Origin: Pseudomonadota bacterium
GTDB lineage: Bacteria; Pseudomonadota; Gammaproteobacteria; Burkholderiales; Burkholderiaceae_F
NCBI GenBank assembly: GCA_021838715.1
Contig: JAKCCX010000015.1
Span: forward strand, 1-51,222
Direction: 5' to 3'
DNA: 51,222 nt
Made by a program: the position numbers and the translations under genes. Below, one piece after another: positions 44,008 to 51,222 of the stretch. The notes under the pieces were generated by a model, which was not told the origin of the DNA, did not search any database, and saw nothing but the letters and a program-made list of their open reading frames with translations. Within the stretch, counting starts at the first letter, position 1. Each line of letters opens with the position of its first letter.

Positions 44008-45047
44008 CAATGCGATCCCTCCGCGCCGTCCGCGCCCGGCGTGGGCGCCGGGGCCAGCATCGTTCCAACCGCGAGCGGAGCCGCGGCGAAAAACTCCCGT
44101 GCGTCGATTCGCCGGCCGCCGGGGCGCTGAAGCCGGGTGATGCGGAGCGCGCCGTCGCCGGTCGCCACCACCAGCCCCGCGGAGTCCGCCGCGAGCACCG
44201 CGCCGGGGGCCGGAAGCGCCGCGCCGGTCGGATGGTCCACCGGGTGTGCAAGCCAGAACTTGACGGTCTGTCCGGCGATGCCGCCGCACGCGCCGGGAAA
44301 GGGGTCGAAGGCCCGGACGCGCGCCGCGAGGCGGGCGGCGGGTTCCCGCCAATCCAGCCACGCTTCGCTCTTGCGGACCTTGGCGGCATATGTGACGCCG
44401 TCCGCCGGCTGCGGTTGCGGCCGGACCTCTCCGCGCCCAAGCGCGTGCAGGGTTTCCACCACCAGCCGCCCCCCCAGATCCGCCAGCCGCTCCGTGAGCG
44501 TGCCGGCCGAGATGTCGGGCGGGATGTCCAGCGATTCCCAGCGCAGCATCGGCCCGGTGTCCAGGCCGGCGTCCATCTGCATGATGGTGATGCCGGTGCG
44601 GACGTCACCCGCTTCGATTGCGCGCACCACCGGCGCGGCGCCCCGCCAGCGCGGCAGCAGCGAAGCGTGGATGTTCACCGCGGTCACCCGCTGGGTTCCT
44701 GCGGGAATCCCTTGGGGCAGTTGCAGGACATCCTCCGGCAGCAGCAGTCCATAGGCGGCCACGACCAGCACGTCCGGGGCGAGCGCCCGCAGGCGATCGC
44801 GCGCGATCGCCGCGTCGTCGCCGCCGCGGTCGGGACGCAGGCTCGCCGGCGTGCAGACCGGGATGCCCCGCTCCAAGGCGAGCGCCTTGACCGGACTGGT
44901 CTGCAATCGCTGTCCCCGGCCCGCGGGGCGGTCCGGCTGGGACAGAACCAGACCGACATCGAAGCCGTCGTCGAGCAGCGCCGCAAGCCCGGTCGCGGCG
45001 AATGCGGGGGTGCCCGCATAGGCGATCCGCATCGGCCGTGCGGTCAT
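44007..45047 (-). CDS. fmt: Methionyl-tRNA formyltransferase
   Basis: A 346-residue enzyme that formylates initiator Met-tRNA. The N-terminal formyltransferase domain contains RIAYAGTPAFAATGL, LSQPDRPAGRGQRL (substrate loop) and VNIHASLLPRWRGAAPVVRA (catalytic Asn and His), with MQMDAGLDTGPML supplying the aspartate. The C-terminal anticodon-side domain starts near residue 220. The start ATG at 45047 lies two bases after the def stop; another ATG 15 bases later is possible. Confidence 0.95.
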   Translation of the reverse strand: MTARPMRIAYAGTPAFAATGLAALLDDGFDVGLVLSQPDRPAGRGQRLQTSPVKALALERGIPVCTPASLRPDRGGDDAAIARDRLRALAPDVLVVAAYGLLLPEDVLQLPQGIPAGTQRVTAVNIHASLLPRWRGAAPVVRAIEAGDVRTGITIMQMDAGLDTGPMLRWESLDIPPDISAGTLTERLADLGGRLVVETLHALGRGEVRPQPQPADGVTYAAKVRKSEAWLDWREPAARLAARVRAFDPFPGACGGIAGQTVKFWLAHPVDHPTGAALPAPGAVLAADSAGLVVATGDGALRITRLQRPGGRRIDAREFFAAAPLAVGTMLAPAPTPGADGAEGSH

Positions 45048-45049
45048 GC

Positions 45050-45586
45050 TCACAGACCTGCCGGCTCGCGCCGGGGACCGCGTTGTCGCTCCATGTGCCG
45101 CTTGCGCAGCTTGGCGCGCGCCCGCGCCTGCTTGAGCAGCGACAGCTTTTCCACGAACACCTTGCCGTCGAGATGATCGATCTCGTGCTGGATCGCCACG
45201 GCGAGCCGATCCTCGCATTCGAGTTCGAATTCGTTGCCATGGGCGTCCTGGGCGCGCACGCGCACCTTGGCGGGCCGGGTAACCTTGTCGAACACGCCGG
45301 GAACGGACAGGCAGCCCTCTTCGCCTTCGGCGGTTTCGGGGGAGGCCCAGGTCAGCGTCGGATTGACGAACACGCGCAGTTCGCTCCGCGTCTCCGAGAG
45401 GTCGAGCAGCACCACCCGCTCGTGCACATCGACCTGCGTTGCCGCCAGGCCGACGCCGTTGGCGGCGTACATCGTCTCGGTCATGTCCGCGAGCAGCTTG
45501 TGCAGACGGTCATCGAAGGTCGTCACCGGCCGCGCCACCTTGTGCAGGCGCCGGTCCGGGTATTCCAATATCGTCAAGATCGCCAT
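45050..45586 (-). CDS. def: Peptide deformylase
   Basis: A 178-residue metalloprotease that removes formyl from new polypeptides. The three family motifs are complete: GVGLAATQ, EGCLSVPG (metal-binding Cys) and QHEIDHLDG (metal-binding His pair and catalytic Glu). The C-terminal basic tail (RKRHMERQRGPRREP) is slightly long. The ATG at 45586 is preceded by two tandem GGTTGGAT units rather than a standard GGAGG site. First gene of def-fmt-rsmB-DUF4390-ntrY-ntrX. Confidence 0.96.
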   Translation of the reverse strand: MAILTILEYPDRRLHKVARPVTTFDDRLHKLLADMTETMYAANGVGLAATQVDVHERVVLLDLSETRSELRVFVNPTLTWASPETAEGEEGCLSVPGVFDKVTRPAKVRVRAQDAHGNEFELECEDRLAVAIQHEIDHLDGKVFVEKLSLLKQARARAKLRKRHMERQRGPRREPAGL

Positions 45587-45953
45587 AAAACCATCCAACC
45601 ATCCAACCGCCAAAACCATCCCGCCGCGAAGCGCCCGGATCTTCGCGCAAAAAACCGGCAGCAGCGTGCCCCGGATTTTCGGGGAGTTCCGCAAATTCCG
45701 GTTCGGCCGGCATCATGCCCGCCGCAGCCCGATCCATTCATCATCCGTCCGGACTGCCCATTCCAGGCGCGGATCCGGGGCCGGATCGGCGCCGAATCGA
45801 TTGTGGCAGTACCGGATTCGGTAGAAAATTTCCGCTTCAACCCGCTATCGTAGCGGTACGATGCGCGCACCGCCCATCTTGCGGCCGGGCCCTGCGGCCG
45901 GGCCTGCTTCCGCTGGAAGGGCGGGTCACATCAAAAATAGGGTCGATCCGAAC
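45587..45953. other. Divergent intergenic region, def / LysM gene
   Basis: These 367 bases hold no credible gene. Next to def is a tandem 8-base repeat (ATCCAACC twice, 45593-45608; GGTTGGAT on the def strand). Towards the LysM gene are a promoter-like pair, TTCAAC (45836-45841) and TACGAT (45857-45862), whose spacer is the palindrome CCGCTATCGTAGCGG (45842-45856), and a 13-base tandem direct repeat beginning TGCGGCCGGGCC (45880-45905, one mismatch). The functional reading of these elements is inference from sequence. Confidence 0.5.
45836..45862 (+). promoter_or_regulatory. Possible LysM-dprA promoter with palindromic spacer
   Basis: TTCAAC and TACGAT are 15 bases apart, shorter than the ideal 17. 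The spacer is exactly the inverted repeat CCGCTA-TCG-TAGCGG. A repressor or a MerR-like activator bound there could regulate the gene, but no regulator gene is adjacent. Confidence 0.35.
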
Positions 45954-47282
45954 ATGATGAGTCCCGATGATTGCCCGCGCAATGCGCGCTGCGGCCAACC
46001 CGTCCCTGCCCGCGAGTCTACCCCGCCGGCGATCCGCGCCCGCGCGCGGGTCCGCACGCAATCGGGGGGGGCGGCTTCGATCCTGCGGGTGACCGTGGTC
46101 GCGGCCTTGTTGCCGTGTGCGCTCGCCGCCTGGGCCGCGCCGCGGTCCGAGCCGGTCACGGCCGGCCAGCGCGCCATCGCGGATCAGGTTGCGCGCGCCG
46201 GGGTGCCGCTGTCGGCGCTCGCGCCCGATGCGCCGGACCGTCACGTCGTCCAGCGCGGCGACACCTTGTGGGCCCTGGCCTCGCGCTATCTCCGCTCCCC
46301 CTGGCGCTGGCCGGAGTTGTGGGGGATGAATCGCACCCAGATCCGCAACCCCCACTGGATCTATCCGGGCCAGGTCCTGGTGCTGGTGAAGACGAACGGC
46401 CGCGCGCGGCTGACGTTGGAAGGCGGTGCGGGTGCCGGTCAAGCCGGGATCGCATCGACGGGTTCGTCCGGTCATGGCTCGGTGTTTGAAATCGTGAAGT
46501 TGAGCCCGCGCGTCCGGGATCTCGGCCCGACCTCGGCCAAGCCGATTTCGAGCATTCCCAACAACCTGATCGAGCCGTTTCTTTCGCAACGCAGGGTCGT
46601 GAGCGCGTCGGAACTCAACAAGTTCCCCGAAGTCATCGCCACGCAGGACGACCGCCTGTATCTCGGCGAGAACGATTTTTTCTATGCCCGCGGAATCCGC
46701 AAGGACGCGGCGCAGACATACCACGTGTTCGGCGCGGCCGAGCCGATGTATGAGCCCGACGACGTCGCCCACAAGAAACCCATCGCCTACGAGGCGCGCT
46801 ATCTGGGCACGGCGCAGGTGATCCAGGCGGGGCCGATCTCGAAACTGCGGATCCTCGATAGCGTCCGCGAGATCGGCGCGGGCGACCGGCTGGTTCCGAT
46901 CGAGCATCAGGATCTCATCGCATACGTTCCCCGGCGTCCCGACAAGCCCGTGCATGGGCGGATCGTCGCGGTCTACGGCGGCGTGACCAGCGTCGGCGCG
47001 GACAGTGTGGTGGCGATCGATCGGGGCGCGCGGGACGGATTGGAGATCGGCGATGTCCTGACCGTTCTGCAGCCCGGCGCGACCATGGTCGACCAGACCA
47101 GCTCGGATCAGGAGCATGTGCGCCTTCCCGACGTGCATGCCGGGCGCATGTTCGTGTTCCGGGTGTTCGACGGCATTTCCTATGCGTTGCTCATGACCGC
47201 CACCAATCCGGTGCGCGTCGGCGATTATTTCCAGCAGCCCGGCGACACGGAGTCGACGGCGGACATGGCGGCGGCGCGGTAA
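45954..47282 (+). CDS. LysM peptidoglycan-binding protein
   Basis: A 442-residue protein with one LysM domain at about residues 97-147 (HVVQRGDTLWALASRYL, WRWPELWGMNR, IYPGQVLVL). A long basic N-terminus precedes a signal-like hydrophobic stretch (LRVTVVAALLPCALAAWAA), so it is probably exported. The remaining ~290 residues are beta-rich with no recognised catalytic motif; a second domain around GRIVAVYGGVTSVGADSVV precedes the C-terminus. The arrangement LysM-dprA-topoisomerase is conserved in betaproteobacteria. Two adjacent ATGs (45954 and 45957) make the start uncertain by one codon. dprA follows after 22 bases. Confidence 0.87.
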   Translation: MMSPDDCPRNARCGQPVPARESTPPAIRARARVRTQSGGAASILRVTVVAALLPCALAAWAAPRSEPVTAGQRAIADQVARAGVPLSALAPDAPDRHVVQRGDTLWALASRYLRSPWRWPELWGMNRTQIRNPHWIYPGQVLVLVKTNGRARLTLEGGAGAGQAGIASTGSSGHGSVFEIVKLSPRVRDLGPTSAKPISSIPNNLIEPFLSQRRVVSASELNKFPEVIATQDDRLYLGENDFFYARGIRKDAAQTYHVFGAAEPMYEPDDVAHKKPIAYEARYLGTAQVIQAGPISKLRILDSVREIGAGDRLVPIEHQDLIAYVPRRPDKPVHGRIVAVYGGVTSVGADSVVAIDRGARDGLEIGDVLTVLQPGATMVDQTSSDQEHVRLPDVHAGRMFVFRVFDGISYALLMTATNPVRVGDYFQQPGDTESTADMAAAR

Positions 47283-47304
47283 GTCCTCCCACCCCGGGGG
47301 CGGC

Positions 47305-48243
47305 GTGCGGTTCGGGGCGGCGGCCGACGGCGGGACAGCGGAGGAATCGGCCCCGGATGCCGTGCGGCGCTGGCTGTGCGGCGGCCCCGGGCGGTTCGTG
47401 CTGAGCCGCGGCGACCCGGACTACCCGCCGTCCCTGTTGCATCTCAACGATCCGCCGCCCGCGCTCTTCGGTGTCGGTCGGCGCGATCTGCTGCGCGCTC
47501 CGGCGCTCGCCATCGTCGGCAGCCGTAATGCCACCGAGCAGGGGAGGTGCAACGCGCGCGCGTTTTCCGGCCACCTGGCGCGGGTCGGCTATTGCATCGT
47601 CAGCGGCATGGCGCGCGGCATCGACAGTGCTGCGCACTGGGGGGCGCTCGACGCGGGCGGCGGCACAATCGCCGTCCTCGGCACGGGGATCGACATCGTG
47701 TATCCGCCGTCGAATCGGCCGCTCGCCGAAGCGCTGGCGCGCGACGGGCTGTTGATTGCCGAATTCCCGCCCGGAATGGGGGTGCGCCGCGACCACTTCC
47801 CCCGGCGCAACCGCATCATCGCCGCGCTTGCCCGCGGCGTTCTGGTCGCCGAGGCGACGATGCGCTCGGGATCCTTGATCACCGCCCGCTGGGCTGCCGA
47901 TCTCGGCAGGGAGGTGTTCGCGCTGCCCGGTTCGATCCACGCGCCGATGCACCGCGGCTGCCATCGCCTGATCCGCGACGGCGCGAAGCTCGTCGAGTCG
48001 GCGCAGGACATCCTCGAGGAATTCCATGACGGGGGGCTACCCGATCCGGCGGCGCAGCCGGCGCGGGCCCGATCGGGCGGCGATCGCAGGCTCGCGGCGA
48101 TGGGATACGACCCGGTCGATCTCGACACCCTGGCGGCCCGCCTGCGGGAAGATCCGGGAAGCCTCGCCGCGGCGTTGCTGGAACTCGAGTTGATGCGGAA
48201 AGTGGAGCGCCTGCCGGGGAATCGGTACCAGCGGCTGGTGTAG
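47305..48243 (+). CDS. dprA: DNA-processing protein DprA
   Basis: A 312-residue Rossmann-like protein that loads RecA on single-stranded DNA in transformation. AIVGSRNATEQG, SGMARGIDSAAHWGAL, GTGIDIVYPPSN and PRRNRIIAALARGVLVAEA are the conserved blocks. A C-terminal winged-helix domain (YDPVDLDTLAARLREDPGSL) is present. The N-terminal SAM-like domain common in DprA is largely missing: the GTG start at 47305 is 22 bases after the LysM stop, leaving about 60 residues before the Rossmann fold. Whether other competence genes exist cannot be seen here. Confidence 0.92.
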   Translation: MRFGAAADGGTAEESAPDAVRRWLCGGPGRFVLSRGDPDYPPSLLHLNDPPPALFGVGRRDLLRAPALAIVGSRNATEQGRCNARAFSGHLARVGYCIVSGMARGIDSAAHWGALDAGGGTIAVLGTGIDIVYPPSNRPLAEALARDGLLIAEFPPGMGVRRDHFPRRNRIIAALARGVLVAEATMRSGSLITARWAADLGREVFALPGSIHAPMHRGCHRLIRDGAKLVESAQDILEEFHDGGLPDPAAQPARARSGGDRRLAAMGYDPVDLDTLAARLREDPGSLAAALLELELMRKVERLPGNRYQRLV

Positions 48244-48317
48244 GCCGGGATCCGGTGCCGGATCCGGGGGACGAGCCGTCCGCGGCAGTTTGTTATCCTG
48301 GAAAAAAGGAGCGGGCT

Positions 48318-48408
48318 TACCGGCGCCAACTGCCGGCGCCAACTGCCGAAACCAACTACCGGAACGAACTGCCGGAACGAACTACCGGAGCCGACCACTG
48401 GAGCCGAC
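48318..48408 (+). repeat. Seven tandem 13-base repeats in the topB leader
   Basis: Seven consecutive 13-base units run without gaps, beginning TACCGGCGCCAAC, TGCCGGCGCCAAC, TGCCGAAACCAAC, TACCGGAACGAAC, TGCCGGAACGAAC, TACCGGAGCCGAC, CACTGGAGCCGAC. The consensus is about TRCCGGMRCCRAC. The array ends 16 bases before the topB ATG. Units diverge mainly at positions 6-10. The 13-base period is not a multiple of three, so it is unlikely to be selected as protein-coding. Confidence 0.85.
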
Positions 48409-48424
48409 GCGTGCCGACCCCACC

Positions 48425-51043
48425 ATGAGCAAAAAGACCCTCATCATTGCGGAAAAACCCTCGGTTGCTGCCGACATCGCGCGCGCGCTCGGCGGCTTCG
48501 CGAAAGAGCAGGACTATTTTGAAAGCGACGAATACGTCCTGTCGTCCGCCGTCGGCCATCTCCTGGAGTTGCACGCGCCGGAAGAGTATGAGGTCAAGCG
48601 CGGCAAGTGGAGCTTCGCCCACCTGCCCGTCATTCCGCCGCACTTCGCGCTGCATCCGATCGAACGCTCCGAGGCGCGCCTCAAGCTGCTCAGCAAGCTC
48701 GTCAAGCGCAAGGACGTCGGCGCGCTCATCAACGCCTGCGACGCGGGTCGCGAAGGCGAGCTGATTTTCCGCTACATCGTCCAGCATGCCGGCGCCAAGC
48801 AGCCGATCCAGCGCCTCTGGCTGCAGTCGATGACCCCGGCCGCCATCCGGGATGCGTTTGCGCACCTGCGTTCGGACGAGGCGATGCAGCCGCTTGCCGA
48901 CGCCGCCCGCTGCCGTTCCGAAGCCGACTGGCTGGTCGGAATCAACGGCACGCGCGCCATGACGGCGTTCAACAGCAAGGACGGCGGCTTCTTTCTCACC
49001 ACCGTGGGCCGGGTGCAGACGCCGACGCTCGCGGTCGTCGTCGACCGGGAGGATCGCATCCGGAAGTTCGTGCCGCGCGACTATTGGGAAGTGCGCGCGC
49101 AGTTCGGCTGTCGGGCCGGCACGTACGAAGGGCGATGGATCGACCCCAAGTTCAAGAAGCCGGAGGACGACGCCGAAGCCCGGGCGGAACGGCTCTGGAA
49201 CCGTGCCGATGCCGATGCGATCGTCGCCGCCTGCCGCGGCCAGACCGGGACGGCAACGGAAGAGTCCAAGCCGGCGACCCAGCAATCGCCGCTGCTCTTC
49301 GACCTCACCTCGTTGCAGCGCGAGGCCAATGGCCGCTTTGGTTTTTCCGCGAAGAATACGCTGGCGCTTGCGCAGGCGCTGTATGAAAAGCACAAGGTCC
49401 TGACCTACCCCCGGACCGATTCGCGCGCGCTGCCGCAGGATTACATCGAGGTCGTGAAGCAGACGCTGCAGCTGATGACCGGGGACGGCGCCGCCCAGTC
49501 CGGACGCGGGCGATCGAAGGCCAGGAGTGCGGCCGAGGCCGGCGCGGAGGGGTTCGCGCAATACGGCGGGTTCGCGGCAACCATCCTGCAGAACGATTGG
49601 GTGCGTCCGAACAAGCGCGTGTTCGACGACTCGAAAGTGTCGGACCACTTCGCCATCGTTCCAACCCTGCAGGCGCCGGGAACGCTCTCCGAGCCGGAGT
49701 GGCGCATCTATGACCTCGTGGTGCGGCGCTTTCTGTCCGTCTTCTATCCGGCCGCGGAGTATCTCGTCACCACGCGCTTCACGGAGGTGCAAGGCCACCG
49801 CTTCAAGACCGAGGGGAAGGTGCTCGTCAAGGCCGGATGGTTGGAGATCCACGGCCGCGACGCGCAGTCCGAGCAGGGGTCCCTGGTTGCGATCGAGGCC
49901 GGAGAGCCGATCCGCACCGAATCGATCGACGCCCCGGCCCTGCAGACCAAGCCGCCGGCGCGATACACCGAGGCGACCTTGCTGTCGGCGATGGAGGGTG
50001 CGGGGAAGCTGGTCGACGATGACGAACTGCGCGCGGCGATGGAGGGCAAGGGCCTGGGCACGCCGGCCACCCGGGCCGCGATCATCGAAGGGCTGCTCAC
50101 CGAGCGGTACCTCGTTCGGGACGGGCGCGAGCTGCATCCGACCGCGAAGGCATTCCAGCTCATGACGTTGTTGCGCGGGTTGGGCGTCGACGAGTTGACG
50201 GCGCCGGAGCTCACCGGGGATTGGGAGCAACGGCTGGCGATGATCGAGCATGGCGCGCTGGATCGTGCGACGTTCATGCGCGACATCGCGACCATGACCA
50301 GCCGGATCGTCGAGCGGGCCAAGAGCTACGAGTCGGACACCGTGCCGGGTGACTATGCCACGCTGCGCACGCCGTGCCCGAAATGCGGCGCCGTGGTGCA
50401 GGAGAACTATCGCCGCTTTGCCTGCACCCACTGCGACTTCTCGATTCCGAAGCACCCGGGCAGCCGCACGTTCGAGATCGAGGAGGTCGAGCAGTTGTTG
50501 CGCGACCGCCAGATCGGCCCCCTGTCCGGCTTCCGCAGCAAGATGGGCCGGCCGTTCTCGGCGGTGTTGAAGCTTTCGCCGGAGTTCAAGCTGGAGTTCG
50601 ACTTCGGCAACGCTGGCGAGGCGGAAGACGGCGGCGCGGTCGATTTCACCGGACTCACCCCGCTGGGGCCGTGCCCGAAATGCGGCGCAGGGGTGTTCGA
50701 GCAGCCGATGGCCTATGTATGCGAGAAATCGGTCGGGCCGGCGCGCAGTTGCGATTTCCGTTCGGGGCGCGTCATTCTGCAGCAGCCGATCGAGCCCGAG
50801 CAGATGCGCAAGCTGCTCACCCAGGGTCGCACCGACCTGCTGCGCGGCTTCGTGTCCAATCGCACCCGGCGCAAGTTCGCGGCGTTCCTGCTGACCAAGC
50901 CGGACGGCACCATCGGGTTCGAGTTCGAGCCCCGTGGCACTGCGGCGTCGGCGGAGAAGGATGGCGAGGGAACTGCCAGGAAGCGGCCCGCGGCGCGGAA
51001 GACGGCGTCGCGCGCGAAGAAGACCGCGGAGGCGACGGAATAG
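48425..51043 (+). CDS. topB: DNA topoisomerase III (type IA)
   Basis: An 872-residue type IA topoisomerase. The TOPRIM domain starts TLIIAEKPSVAADIARAL and has INACDAGREGELIFRYI; the catalytic tyrosine is in LTYPRTDSRALP (residue ~330). VGRVQTPTLAVVVDRE is also conserved. The C-terminus carries two four-cysteine zinc modules (CPKCGAVVQENYRRFACTHC; CPKCGAGVFEQPMAYVC with SC later) and ends in a Lys/Ala-rich tail. The ATG at 48425 is directly before MSKKTLIIAEKPS. In many relatives a small gene (smg, DUF494) lies between dprA and the topoisomerase; here the space is only 181 bases and holds the 13-base repeats. Confidence 0.94.
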   Translation: MSKKTLIIAEKPSVAADIARALGGFAKEQDYFESDEYVLSSAVGHLLELHAPEEYEVKRGKWSFAHLPVIPPHFALHPIERSEARLKLLSKLVKRKDVGALINACDAGREGELIFRYIVQHAGAKQPIQRLWLQSMTPAAIRDAFAHLRSDEAMQPLADAARCRSEADWLVGINGTRAMTAFNSKDGGFFLTTVGRVQTPTLAVVVDREDRIRKFVPRDYWEVRAQFGCRAGTYEGRWIDPKFKKPEDDAEARAERLWNRADADAIVAACRGQTGTATEESKPATQQSPLLFDLTSLQREANGRFGFSAKNTLALAQALYEKHKVLTYPRTDSRALPQDYIEVVKQTLQLMTGDGAAQSGRGRSKARSAAEAGAEGFAQYGGFAATILQNDWVRPNKRVFDDSKVSDHFAIVPTLQAPGTLSEPEWRIYDLVVRRFLSVFYPAAEYLVTTRFTEVQGHRFKTEGKVLVKAGWLEIHGRDAQSEQGSLVAIEAGEPIRTESIDAPALQTKPPARYTEATLLSAMEGAGKLVDDDELRAAMEGKGLGTPATRAAIIEGLLTERYLVRDGRELHPTAKAFQLMTLLRGLGVDELTAPELTGDWEQRLAMIEHGALDRATFMRDIATMTSRIVERAKSYESDTVPGDYATLRTPCPKCGAVVQENYRRFACTHCDFSIPKHPGSRTFEIEEVEQLLRDRQIGPLSGFRSKMGRPFSAVLKLSPEFKLEFDFGNAGEAEDGGAVDFTGLTPLGPCPKCGAGVFEQPMAYVCEKSVGPARSCDFRSGRVILQQPIEPEQMRKLLTQGRTDLLRGFVSNRTRRKFAAFLLTKPDGTIGFEFEPRGTAASAEKDGEGTARKRPAARKTASRAKKTAEATE

Positions 51044-51131
51044 GCGGAGGGCGCCGCCGCGCTTCCCGGCCGCGGTGACGCAGGCCGGGCGGCCGTCTTC
51101 TGCGGAGTGCGGTGGAGCGGCGTGCCGCCGT

Positions 51132-51222
51132 TCAGACCAGCGCGAGCATCGAATCCGCCATCGCGATGGCGCGCAGCAGGGACTTGTTGAGGAGGTCGGA
51201 GTCGACCGGCAGTTCGGCCGCG
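51132..51222 (-). CDS. C-terminal fragment of an unidentified protein
   Basis: A reading frame enters from the right edge and stops at TGA (51134-51132). The visible 29 residues include LPVDSDLLNKSLLRAIAMAD and end SMLALV. They look like an amphipathic helix pair at the end of a real protein, but no family can be assigned. The gene converges on topB, leaving 88 bases between the stops. Confidence 0.4.
   Translation of the reverse strand, partial: AAELPVDSDLLNKSLLRAIAMADSMLALV

Noticed and set aside
48318-48408. CRISPR array
   Set aside because: The 13-base repeats are contiguous with no spacers and are too short; no cas genes are nearby.

Overview
The window is chromosomal, GC-rich DNA from a betaproteobacterium, most likely Burkholderiales. 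This rests on protein families and gene order: an rpoN-hpf-hprK-rapZ block behind the lipopolysaccharide genes kdsD-kdsC-lptC-lptA-lptB; ispE-tRNA-Gln-prs-rplY-pth-ychF; def-fmt-rsmB-DUF4390-ntrY-ntrX; and LysM-dprA-topoisomerase. The species cannot be named from the sequence alone. Almost everything is core housekeeping. There is no IS element, prophage, CRISPR array or rRNA. The only accessory pieces are two toxin-antitoxin pairs (hicBA and higBA).

Layout. 1-1816 (-): ftsE, ftsX and the start of a BioC-like methyltransferase. 1936-4491 (+): ppk1 and sixA. 4531-7522 (-): ftsY, ppx, then hicB-hicA. 7651-10318 (+): rsmD, coaD, a ferredoxin, a DUF418 membrane protein. 10397-12002 (-): an unrecognised exported protein and higB-higA. 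12237-21009 (-): a long set reading tetratricopeptide lipoprotein, lolB, ispE, tRNA-Gln, prs, rplY, pth, a membrane-anchored C13 peptidase, ychF. 21037-25066 (+): mutM, a dynamin-like GTPase, mutY. 25043-33347 (-): kdsD, kdsC, lptC, lptA, lptB, rpoN, hpf, hprK, a PsiF-like protein, rapZ. 33577-34416 (+): a BPSS1780-type membrane protein. 34457-38766 (-): uvrA, a GGDEF protein, a DsrC-like protein. 38812-45586 (-): def, fmt, rsmB, DUF4390, ntrY, ntrX. 45954-51043 (+): LysM protein, dprA, topB. 51132-51222 (-): the 3' end of an unidentified gene.

The genes fall into functional groups: polyphosphate synthesis and breakdown (ppk, ppx), outer-membrane assembly (kds, lpt, lolB), nitrogen/PTS-type regulation (rpoN, hprK, rapZ, ntrYX), translation (tRNA-Gln, rplY, pth, ychF, def, fmt, rsmB, rsmD, hpf), and DNA maintenance (mutM, mutY, uvrA, dprA, topB). 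Many genes overlap by 1-4 bases, which points to translational coupling.

The most interesting observations are familiar genes with missing parts. FtsE has lost its Q-loop glutamine, catalytic glutamate and switch histidine. UvrA lacks the roughly 90-residue insertion domain. A DsrC/TusE-family protein has neither of the family's C-terminal cysteines. There is no ptsN between hpf and hprK. Also notable are a ppk gene with no ATG, GTG or TTG start that keeps its conserved N-terminus, an apparently leaderless higBA promoter wrapped around a 19-base palindrome, seven tandem 13-base repeats in front of topB, and two interlocked inverted repeats at the end of hicA. No clearly new multi-gene system was found.
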